Assembly (NCBI GenBank): GCA_030674185.1
Contig: JAPXFY010000023.1
Location: 9,803,912-9,867,911 of the forward strand
Direction of reading: 5' to 3'
Length of the DNA: 64,000 nucleotides
Source of the DNA: Monoplex corrugatus
Lineage: Eukaryota > Mollusca > Gastropoda > Littorinimorpha > Ranellidae
A program made the position numbers and the translations under genes. Positions 41,701-54,600 of the stretch are shown one piece after another. The notes below the pieces were generated by a model, which was not told where the DNA came from, made no database searches, and saw only the letters and a list, made by a program, of their open reading frames with translations. How positions within the stretch are numbered: the stretch's first letter is position 1; each line of letters begins with the position of its first letter.

Positions 41701-44700
41701 TGTTGCCTGCATAACAGAAAGTTAATACTAGATAGTTATCTCAAGTTTCCAATTTTAGTTTCTCAAGAGAACATCTTAACGCTCAAAATAAATTCCACAT
41801 GCACTGACGATACACAAGTCATGTGATGGAGATGATCCAAAATGGCTCAGAACATATTTGATATGCACTGACATCACTGACATCGTGCAATGAATAAGAT
41901 CCAAAATGGCTCAGAACATATTTGATATGCACTGACATCACTTACATCGTGCAATGAATAAGATCCAAATGGCTCAGACATATTTGAATGCACTGACATC
42001 ACTTACATCGTGCAATGAATAAGATCCAAATGCTCAGAACATATTTGATATGCACTGACATCACTGACATCGTGCAATGAATAAGATCCAAAATGGCTCA
42101 GAACATATTTGATATGCACTGACATCACTGACATCGTGCAATGAATAAGATCCAAAATGGCTCAGAACATATTTGATATGCACTGACATCACTGACATCG
42201 TGCAATGAATAAGATCCAAAATGGCTCAGAACATATTTGATATGCACTGACATCACTTACATCGTGCAATGAATAAGATCCAAAATGGCTCAGAACATAT
42301 TTGATATGCACTGACATCACTTACATCGTGCAATGAATAAGATCCAAAATGGCTCAGAACATATTTGATATGCACTGACATCACTTACATCGTGCAATGA
42401 ATAAGATCCAAAATGGCTCAGAACATATTTGATATGCACTGACATCACTTACATCGTGCAATGAATAAGATCCAAAATGGCTCAGAACATATTTGATATG
42501 CACTGACATCACTTACATCGTGCAATGAATAAGATCCAAAATGGCTCAGAACATATTTGATATGCACTGACATCACTTACATCGTGCAATGAATAAGATC
42601 CAAAATGGCTCAGAACATATTTGATATGCACTGACATCACTTACATCGTGCAATGAATAAGATCCAAAATAAACATGGTTTAAACCATAAGCTTATAATG
42701 TGTACGCTGAATGTGCTGGTGATATCTTAAAGTCCTAGCTAGCATATGGGTAAACAGCTGTGGTACATTTAAGAGTCAATATCCATGACACCTACGTTAT
42801 GAGTTTACTTCTAAAGTCCTTAGTAATGCAGCACCAGACAAATATTTTGTTCACCTCTGTATTTGCTGTTTCTTTCTCACGGAAATATATCTATGTAACT
42901 CCATTACTTGGTTTTTACTTTTCATATTTCCTAATTTCACCTTGACCAACATCAAACACATGCAACAAATCCACTTCTCAGTCTCAACAACAGTAGTATC
43001 AAATTACCAAAATGTTAACACAACATGAACGCAGAACAATTTCCAGCCCCAGCTCAAACAAAACTGAAAATTTGAGTTCCACATCCAATCAAACTATCCT
43101 GTGTACAGGGAAATAAAACGGTCACAACATTCACCAAGATGTAGACCTATCTGTATAACTAAATGAACAGAACTGTAATATCAACAGAAACCGACTTCAT
43201 TCAACATGCAAATAAAGACGAGAGACTTTAAGAACAAAAACACTGACGTAGAACTGAAATAAACCGCCATGGCCATGGCAAAGAACACAATGCATACAGC
43301 AGAAACTGAAATACTGGTCAATGCAAACTATGTACATGACACTGCTTCCCGCAGACCAGATATACCTCTTACAAAAACCATGCACACACTGAGAAAAACA
43401 AATCTTCAGCAACTTTAGTTAGAGAAAAACAGATTCCCTTGACGAGTAACTGTTTGTATGAAGTTCATTCAAAGTTATTATTTTACTTTCATTAAGTAGT
43501 TTTCCCTTTCCTTTTTCAATTGGAAATATACGTTTAAGACAACAGTCAGGCATTTTCATTTAGTAGGTTTTCTTTTCCTTTTTTTTTAACTATACATTTA
43601 TGACAACACTAAGGCATTTTCATTTAGGTTTTCCCTTTTTTTTTCTCAATTATACATTTATGACAACACTCACGCATTTTCATTTTTTCCCCTTTTATTT
43701 TTGAAATGTACATTTATGGCAACATTCAGGCATTTACTCAGTAGTTCTCCTCTTTCTTTTTATTATATTTCTGAATGTGTAGATATTTTTTATTTAGTAG
43801 TTTCTCCTCATCCTGGTTTTAAATAATACACATTTACGATACCACTCCAACACTCAGGCATTTTTATTTAATAGTTTTCCATGATCCTTTTTTTAAAGAC
43901 TATATCCTCTTCCTTTTTTTTAATAACATACTTTTATGAGAACATTCTAGCGTTTTCATGTAGTAGTTTTTCCTTTTCCATTTCTTGATATATATATTTG
44001 ACAACACTCAGATACTTTCATCTGGTAGGTCTTCTTTTCGCTTTTCCCCCTTAAATATATACATTTTTGACAAGTCAGACATCTCACTTTAAGTTAAGTT
44101 TTTGTGACTGTTTCAAAAGGCAAACCAAACAAAGTCACAAGGCTTTTAAAAGTCAGGGGAAAAAGAAAACGTTTAATTCACAATGTGACTGATACGAATG
44201 TCTGACTTCTGATGTTAAGTATTATGTCTTTTTAATTTGTCTATATAAAAAAAGAGATAAACAGGGATTGCACTAATTTTCAACCTGTGAAATCAACTCA
44301 ACTGGTCAGAAAATTGAGCACCATGAACTTCCTTGAATATAGTCTGAAGCCAAGCTCTGGAATCACATCTGACATGAATGAGAATAATCTGTTCTTTAAC
44401 ACAAGAATAATATCTTTTATAAACACCAAGAGTAATCTCTTCTTTAACACAAGAATATCTTCTTTATCAATGTTTAATATACAGTAGAGTAACATGTTAT
44501 TTTTGTTGCTGGAATATTCTGACACCATGAAAAACAGTCTGTTCTCAAGAGACCAGTCACGATTTTGCATTCGGGGAGGAACAATAGCATGCATCCCCTG
44601 ACAGATATTTACAAGCAAGAAAAAGCCTACCAAAAGATTAGGATTAAGTCTTGGCTGTCTTTTAGGGAATGCTCTTCCAAAACATTCCAATGAAATGAAT

Positions 44701-47700
44701 AAGTTAGGCACATACAAAACACTGATATATTTCAATTTGTCTAGGATCTGTAGACTGTTCTTACTAAACAACCACAATAACTGAACAAACCCATGCGTAC
44801 AAGAATGTTGCAAACCGATAAACTCACGTCTGAAATTTTGTTAGAGACAAACTTCAAGCAATTCATCTGATAATATCCAGAAAGTAACAAAACATGCAAG
44901 CAAAAAAAATAACTGACACACAGAATCCTTTTCTGAAGTTCGTTAGATACTCGTTTCCAAACAGGATGCCAGAAACAAAACAAATGCACGATGCAAACAA
45001 GTACGTTAAATACACGACAACCTAGTTCGAAAAATCATCAAAGGTTGTTTCCAAGCAAAACCACCATCCAGCGCCACCACGATGGCAGCATTCACATCCA
45101 GATACGGGAAGACAATGAAAACCAAACGACAACATCTGCAGAACTCAAAAAAACACGGTACAACCAATGCAGACGCGAGACATGAATAGAAAGAGACTGG
45201 CAACTTATTTTATTTCTTTTTTTTTTTTTTTTTTTTTCATTTTTCAGTGTTCCAATTTCTCAGATGCGTATGTGCACACTATTTTTTCCCCACATGTGCA
45301 GGAGGTATGTAAACTGCGCAGTCCGGTCTTGGGTAGCATGTAAACAGGTTGTTTCTTTATATCCACAATCATGGGACACCAATATGATTTACAGGAGCTT
45401 TAGTGTACATAGTTATGTTCAGCATGCGTATATACATAAAGGGGGTTTAGGCACTACCAGTCTGTACACATGTTGCCAGGGAGGTTAGAAAATCTCCATC
45501 TTTCATCCACCAGGCAGGGGTACTCTGGCAGGGCTAAACCCAAACCTTCTATGTGATAGTCCAACAGCAAATGTTTGATTTCGCTGACAATCACAGCCTC
45601 ACTTGACTGTTCAAAGCGAACAGCAGGCTACAAAGCACAATACGCCAAAACTACAGACACTTTGGTTTATGCTGTTTGGCTTCTGTAGTGCTGTGTATGA
45701 TATGCTTTAATCTGTTGAAGGGAGGCAAAGAGATGGATGGTTTGTCACAAAGCAAGCTACCAGTCTCTCTTTCAATGTCTCTAACGCAGACCCATTCAGA
45801 CGAACAGGGAAGCGGCAATCACAAGCAGGACCTGTATGTACCTTGTAGCCACGGAAATAACTGCTAATGGTGGTGACGGCCAATCGTCGTTTCTTGGCCA
45901 GCTTCAGCTGAGCTAACAACACCCGTGCCTACAACACAACAGGGCAAGACAGTCCACTCAAGTTATCCATCCAACTTTCAGTGTTTGCATTTCGTGTTCC
46001 TGGATCTCAGACAACTTGTGTCAAGTTTTTTCTGTCAAGTTTTGCGTGAAGACAAAATTCTTAATTTCAATACTATAATCAGAATGGATACTACTTCTAT
46101 ATTCAATCATACAAAAATCCACGATCACTCAAACACTTCCCTCCCCACAGATCCAAGGCCTCACAAAAATACCAGTGTAGAATCATCATCTTATAATCAA
46201 GCAAAACAAAATAAAATTCCTCCTATTTTCACTGCCCTGCTAGTGTCTTTTCAGTGGCTACTAATGCATTTGCTAAATCAGTGACAAACAATGTTGGTTG
46301 TTTTTTTGGTGGTGTTTGTGTTGTGTTGCTTGTCTGCATGTTCAAAAGGCTAAATGACAAACTATCTTCACTGGCCAATGAACAGAAATCCTGTCACCAG
46401 AATGAATACATACACCTCAAGTTTCATCTCTCTTTGTAACTTGCATGCATCACATAATTACACAATCAATATCAACGTTTCCATACCTGTTATCTTCTCA
46501 ATGGCTTGCATAATGCTGACATTCCATTTCCCCCATTAATTAATTTCTTTTGTGATTATGGTACATGCACAAGAACATTATTTAAGGACTCAGCTGCTTG
46601 ACATATAAGTTTTATAATATAAAATCCGCATCAAATGTTTATTAAAATCTGGTGCGCATCGTAATTCACATCTTCAAGTCACAGTACTAATACGCAAGTC
46701 TGCACTGTACATGTCAGGCTTATTCAAGAGAAAAAAAACCCATAATAAACTCAATATCTCAGTTCAATCTATCAACCTCCACTTTTAAAGCAGTTTGCAT
46801 TTTACAACAAAAATGCAATCATTTGCTGAGTAGAGCACATTACAATAACAACATAACTGGTAGGACAAGGGAGAAGTACATTACATACGCAAGTTGCAGG
46901 GAAAGGGGGTGAACTCCGACAAAAACCAAGGAAAATACAATCTGTTCCAATCCACAACTATTTCACAATATTTATGGTAAACCATCCTCACATGCTGCTA
47001 CTAGAAATCAACAAAATAACTTCTCATTCAAAATGCAAAAAACAAAAACAAACAAACAAACAAACAAAAACAAATGAATAAAAAAAAACTGCCACAAACC
47101 AATATCTAACCCTCGAACGAAATAACTTAAATCACAACCACTGATGCCCAAATCCTGACTAAGTGACATCATGCTCAGAGATCTCCCTTTTCACTCCCCC
47201 TTCCCCTCCCCCCCCTCCAATACATACATACACATACAACCCCTAAAACATATCACACCACAAAATATCATATGCTGGCATAACGGACTCATCTCCAATC
47301 CCTTCCCACTCCAAAACTATGAAATAAGCTTGTGACATTGCTTTAGGTAAATACACTCCCACCCTCTCCCCCCCACTTCATCCTGTGCAAACAATCCATG
47401 AATGCTACAGACTTTATGACACTGGATTTGCAAATAAAACAGTACGAACTGTCCTCTTGAATCAAATGAAACATAAAAAATCTTGTGATTTTGGTTTAGT
47501 TGATAACATAGAAAACAGCTCCACCTTAACAAAGAAATACACACACACACACACCACACACAAACACACCCAAGTCACACTGCTAGCTTAGTATAAAACA
47601 AACACACACACACACACACAAAAGACTCCCATCCCAACTCTGAACACACACACACTCACAAATCTTGATACTGGAAGGGGAGACAAAAAAAAAAAAACCC

Positions 47701-49624
47701 AAACAAAACAACCAACAATTAAACTCAACAAACACACACACAAATCATGCCCCCCCCCCCCAACACACACATCGGAGGTGAATAATGGGAGATGAGCTAT
47801 GCTGGATCGAAGATGGCGACGATACCTTGTATCCCAAGTAGTATCTGCGAACCGTCGTCGCCGCCAGCTGCCTCTTCTTGGCCAGTTTGAGGGCCCTGAG
47901 AATCTCCCTGGCCTACAATACAACCAAGGCTGGGTAAGCAGCAACAGCATGGTAACAATGAGGAGGGGGTGGGTAGGTGGGTCAAGCATTGGGGGGGGGG
48001 GATGGGGAGGGGAGTTGGGAGACAAGGAGGAAGAGGTGACCCGAAGAATGCCAATCGAAGATGGATGGATGTGTGATGGATGGCACATAGGTGCGCTTGC
48101 TGAAAAGATGACCATGATCATGATCAAGCTTCACCACAGGGCTGGAATGTCTGTGCAAGTCTGCCTTCGACCTATCCATGCCGTCTTTTCCTTTACTGAT
48201 CGAGTCAGTTTCTCAAAGAAATGGAACCACATCACTACGTGTCAATGCTAGTCTACCTTAAAAAAAATCTGTCATTTTCGTTTATTCCCATTTCGTTTTA
48301 CCAATTAGAGAATGAAACGACTATCACAGATTGCATATTAATATCAAATTTTTTGTTTGTTTTCTTTTCTCAAGATGGTAACTCCATGCTTGGAATAAAT
48401 TCCACGTGAACTAATGCCACAAATGCTGAGTGATGGGAAAAAATCCAAATTAATTAGGGGATAAGCCATAAGCTCAAACATGAATTTTATGTACAGGTAA
48501 AGTCTAGTGGTTCTACCTACCTTATGAAGGATTAAAGAATAGTAGCAAGTTTTACACAAGTTTTACAATCTAAGTTTTCAACAACCTATTGTCATTAGTC
48601 CTTCCTATACTTTAAAACCTGCAGTCAATTAAAGAATAGCAGCAAGTTTTACAAAAGCTTTACAATACAATTTTTCAACAATTGACTGTCAATATTCCTT
48701 CTTGTACATTAAAACCTGCAGTCAATTAACTCACGTTGTCTTAACATTTCCTTCTTGGACTTACAAACTGATACACTGCGCATTTCCAATACATTTAACT
48801 TCTTACCCAGGACTTCAAAGATCTACTCTTTACCATGAGATCAGAAAGAGCAAACACTAAAAAAAAGTTCATACTTTGGAAATTACATTTTGAATTTGAA
48901 AAGAGCGACATCTTTAATATTATAATCAAATAAAATAATAATCTCAGTAAATTTTGCTGATTAATATGCACAAAAAAGCTGTTAAGTTCACGCAAAAAGC
49001 AATCAAATACAGGACACTGTTCTCAAAACATTATGTCTTTTCGTCAATCAAAAATGTGTGTGATGAGTTTTTTCACAAAGTGGATAGATCTATCTACACA
49101 ACAGCAAAACCAATCATATTCAAACCCTGAAGACAAATACCGTTAACTGGTGAGAATACTGAATGCATATTATTTTTTTTTCAACCCATGGAGTGACACA
49201 AGTGTCGGAACAAACGTGGTTGAGTGAAATAACAGTCGTGAAATCTTCATTCTTTGTGAACACACTTTCACAGCATTTCAGTGCAGATAAAGGGAGGCAA
49301 TCACAGTGCCAAAAGGGGAGGCAATCACAGTACCAAGGCAGACTTACACACCACATTCCCAGCACAGCACAGAACCACCACATGTGCAGCCGGCTCGCTC
49401 AGCGACTCCACAAAAGCAAGCAGGCTCAGTAATGCTCACTGAGCCAGGCGACACTCAGACCAGCACAGCAGCTCAAAAAACACCTGTACCAGAGAGAAAA
49501 ATGTGAACAGCCCAGCCAACTCAGCAAGTACCACCAAAATGTTAATGAAAGTGAAGGCGGGAGCCGAACAGAAAAAAAAAGTTCATGTCTGTGGTTTGAG
49601 AGACACAGATGAGGGAACAGAAAA

Positions 49625-49684
<60 letters not shown>

Positions 49685-49695
49685 GACAGACAAAC

Positions 49696-49747
<52 letters not shown>

Positions 49748-49762
49748 GACAGACAGACAAAC

Positions 49763-49800
<38 letters not shown>

Positions 49801-51440
49801 ACTGAGAGGGAGAAGAGACAAAGAGAAAGAAAGGAGATAAAGAAAAAAAAAGTATCAACAAAGGGAAAGAGAATGACAGAGAAAAAAATGTGGTAGAGAC
49901 AGAAAGGCACATGGGGGCTGAGAGAGTGAAGGTGGAGGTGGGGGAGGATGGGAGAAGGAGGAAAAGGAAGAGAACGAAATACAAGTGTAGGTGAAGTTAC
50001 AAAAAGAAGACAGACTGCTAAGGATCGGGATGGGGATGGGGGTGGGGTGGGGGTGGAGACAGAGTGGGTACAAACGAACAAAACAGCAAGACAGACAGAA
50101 AGAGAACAGGTGTACACTGTACTACGTCAACTTCAGGACAGGGGAAGGTACACTACCGAATGTTGATGTTTTCAATTTCAAGGCTATTTCACATTTATCA
50201 AAAAATCATATGACACACAATTAAGATGATAAGGCCATACGAACATTCCCCCTATCCTTGCATCTTTAGACATTCTGTGACCTTCACAACAGACAGGGCC
50301 ATGTATATTTTAAATCAACACAGATGTGATTCTGTACTGAGCTTAAAAGTTTGACATGAATCTGGATTCACATTTTTCTTTTTCTTTTTTTCATTAAATG
50401 GAATTTTTCCAAGTCAAATGTGGTGTGCTCTCCCCTGGTAAAAGGACAGCAGCACAACATGGCACCGCCTTTTTTCTTTTGTGTGTGTGGCATTTTTGTT
50501 GACTTTTACTAAAGAAATGTTGCCACGGGTAACTTCTTGGTACCATGAGTTCTTTTATGCACACTATACTGCACACAAGTCCAGTGTCTCATCCGAATGG
50601 TTAGTACCCAGACAGCATTCAAGGTCTAGAGGAGTGGAATGGATGACAATGGTCTTTGAATGGGAATCAAATTCAGGACCTCTAGCACCGTATGTGGGCG
50701 TTTTGTTCAGTAGCTCACCGCCCCACCAAACCTGCCTATACACAGGGCAACACGCACTTTACACCAACAATGAACACTGTACAACACACCAATTTTTATA
50801 AAATATGGTAAACATTCTTTTTTAATTAAGCAGTTGAGAAATGTTTGCTAGTACTAAGATTTTTTTTCCAGATGTCAATGTCTCACACACACACATACAC
50901 ACACCAAAGATCAATCTTTTATCATTCCCTCTAAGCTCTGTGTTATCCCCACCTCACTCACACCCACCCCACATCACATCCCACATTTTTTCCCCACAAG
51001 CAAAATAAAAGCTGATATTGCTAGTTCTAAAACCACACAACACTTAACACAGGAAGAAGGTGAACATGCAAGAAAGAAAAATCAACTACCACAGAGACTC
51101 ACACAGGGTATCAATCATTTGCTGCTATCTAGACTATTCATAAACAATTTACTACCATCTAATGTACTAGTAACTCATTTATTATAATTCATCTGCAAGC
51201 ATAACAAACACCAGCAACACTCACTTTGCTTTGAGGCAAATCTTAACAACAGTCTGAAAGGACATGCTGAATGAACTGCCTGCTTCTCTTCCTGGGAACT
51301 AAATAGCACAAAATTTTCATACGATGTACACAAATTACTAGTGACCAGAAGAAATGCGGAATGTCAACCATTTATAATGACTAAGAATACATGCAGTAGC
51401 TATAAATTTAAAAAAGTCACAGCATTATTATTACTGATGT

Positions 51441-51517
<77 letters not shown>

Positions 51518-51533
51518 TGTATGTGTGTGTGTG

Positions 51534-51604
<71 letters not shown>

Positions 51605-54600
51605 TATGCGTGTGTGCGTGTGTGTGTGTGTGTGTTAGCAACATTTCATGTTGTTTGTGAAGGCTTTTTCTCTTAAATGCGCTTTATAACTGTGACCATC
51701 ACTATAGCAGCAGTCGTAATTAAACTTCTCTTTTAGAGGTAATAAAAACATTTTGAATTGAACTTAACCGAATTAAATCTGAAGTTTGTAGAGCTAGCTT
51801 TACCAACTGTACATCTGAACAAAATGAAAAGAACTAACATAGCCCCAAAACATACCTCTAATAAAAACATTCTACAATAAAAGACTGAAAGATACGGGAT
51901 AAAAGTTGAAAAACAATTCATACAACAAGGGAGAGAAATCATTCTTACAACAAGGGAGAGAAATCAAAGAGTTATAACACAAGAAAGAAGAAAGGTAAGA
52001 GGATGCATTGTCTCTGAAACGGAAACACAGCATTGGAGGCTGTCACATTATATCACATCACAACACATCACATCACATCATGTCACATTGCACTGTTTTC
52101 ACTGCACATGGCAACACACGCAAGCATTATTAAATAATTCACTGCAATACACATTATGTAAAAAAAAAAAAAAATAATGGAAGTGAAATTCCTGCGCAGG
52201 CAATACTTTTAGATTCAGCTTTCAAGATGTACATAATTCATATCCTTGTAATTGCAACAATCCCTGCGCATGCAACACTTTCAGATTTGGTTTTAAGATG
52301 TAAATAATTCATATCCTTGCGTACGCATCCCTTTTGAATTTGAATTTTAGATACATAAGATCCACTGGTTTTATACGTACAAAAATCACTGTGTTTGCAC
52401 ATAAGAATGTGAAGATTATCCTGTCAAAGATAGTCATTTAAAATAAACTTAAAAAGTTATTAGAAAATATACACAAGATATTAATAATTGGCTTACGCAG
52501 TACAGTTATATTACAAATAAAGTTACAAGAAAATAATGCATTTTATCTGAAAGTTAAAGCGATAATAACATTAATACGTACACAATTCATATACAGATAT
52601 ACATACATACATTTATGATTTTCTTAAAAAGTTAAAGTGGTACTGATACTCAGACTGACACGCACACAATTTAAACATGCAACTTTAAGACCATGGCTGC
52701 ACGTAAAATGGCACATTTCAGTTCAAAGCTTACACTAGTAACATCATTAAGTTATTTTTACACAACTTCTCATAATCTTTTCATGAATTAATTAGAGTGC
52801 AGATTTCCCCATGACCCCTTATACTTGCATGCGAACTGTTGACATTCCGACCACTAAGCTGCATTTTTCTTCATGCATTTTGCTAGCAAAGTGACGAATA
52901 ATCAGTAAGATACTGCGACATGCAATATACCATAGTGCTAAAAAAAAAACACCCAAAAAAAACCGCTGCAAAACCCTTCGGTAAAAACTACAAAAGCCAA
53001 ATATAATAATGATACAAATGCTATCTGCCAGCATGAATAAAACCACCATTAACTGAATCCTGAAAATCTGGGTACATGCCAGAACTGTCTACACACAGAC
53101 AAAAAAGGCAAACAGACAAATCTGGCATGCACCTTTCACAATATATTCTAACCTCATAATTAAATCATTCCCTTGAGAAAAAAAGGAAAACAACTCCAAA
53201 TTAGAATGGATTATAAATCACACGCACTAAACTTAACCTTTCACCCCCTCACCCCATCTACCAGGATATTGGTGGATGGTGTGACAGAAGATACGGTTAA
53301 GCTGGCACTGATGTACTGATAGCTGGCATCACTGATGACTGACGCTAACAACCCTCGATGAGTAGGCGCAGAAAGAAAGGTGAAGGTGACTTACCTTCCA
53401 GCCGCGAGCGTAGCACTGGATGATGAGTGTGGCTCTCTGAGTGGCTTTGTACTGCTTGTGGGCCTAGAGGAAGACAATGCACACACAACACGCTGCAATT
53501 ACTATAGTAGTTACACACATAAGTACGTGTGCCATTATTAAATATGCACTTGCAAAAAAATATTCCCCATGAATTTGGTCAACTTGCCAAAGCGGTACTT
53601 ACTTATACCCCATTCATCATCATCATCATCATCGTGTGCCCTGTTGCATGGTGTTGGCGATCACAGCCCTCCATACAAATCTATCCCTTGTCACTGCAAG
53701 TACATCTCTCCGTCCTCAGCCATCCTGCAAGTCTGTCTCAATATTTTCTCCCTGGGTCTACCTGGTGTTCTCTTTCCCTCCAGCTTTCCTGTTGTGACCA
53801 GGATCTTTTCTCATAACGTGTCCTATAAAAGTAGCTTGCCTTTTTCAAATCTCCTTTATTAATGATCTTCCCCAACCATGACAAGGTGACGATCCTTTAG
53901 GTACCTGTTTTACAGGTTATTTTTACTGTTATTCTTGTTTAAAGCCCAGCTGACTGCATACAGCCATATCAGGACTATAACACGTTTCAAAACATACACA
54001 ATACTTCAACTGGAAAAAAAAGAAAAGAAAATTAAGTACAAATATCAATGCATTCGCACACATAGTCTAAGGAGATGCCCCTGGTGCTGACCACTCCATC
54101 CAATTCATCGCACTTGGGATTTGAAAAACAAACCTGAATACGTTCTTAAACATAATTAAGGACACTAAAACATATACAAACAGGCCTAAAGCATCTCCCC
54201 TCCTTTGAAAATAAGAGTATGACCGTCTTAATGGTGGTGTAAAAATATATCTCCCCTGATCTGAAAATAGTGTATGACCGTCTTAATGGTGGAGCAAAAA
54301 GGGAAAAACTTATCTCTCCTAACCCTTTGAAAATAGAGTAAGACTGTCTTAATGGCGGAGTAAAACAAAAATCTCCCCTCTTCCGAAAATAGGGTACGAC
54401 TGTCTTAATGATAGAATAAAAAAAAAAAATCTCCCCTCTTCTGAAAATACAGTATGACTGTCTTAATGGTGGAGTGAAAGAAAAACATATCCCCTCTTCC
54501 GAAAATAGGGAATGACTGTCTTAATAGTGGAGTAAAAAAACCCCAACTCTTCTCTTTTGAAAATAGGGTATGACTGTCTCAATGGTGGAGTAAAAAAAAA

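Larger units (their letters stand above)
41151..45841 (-). other. Intron K-N, 4.7 kb
   Basis: Holds a LINE tail fragment (41430-41535), the 64-bp minisatellite, the ~60-bp T-rich array and a poly-T run near 45218-45238. 44100-45200 is unclassified AT-rich sequence. Confidence 0.7.
47913..53394 (-). other. Intron I-J, 5.5 kb
   Basis: Holds the (GA)n at 49.6 kb, the (GT)n at 51.4 kb and otherwise AT-rich unclassified sequence. I searched for another 87-bp IQ-like exon and saw none. Confidence 0.7.

Noticed and set aside
45006..45203. Possible extra IQ exon around AAIVVALDGGFAWK
   Set aside because: Placing an 87-bp phase-0 exon after the CTGCAG acceptor gives no GT donor and no IQ core; the frame is not like its neighbours.
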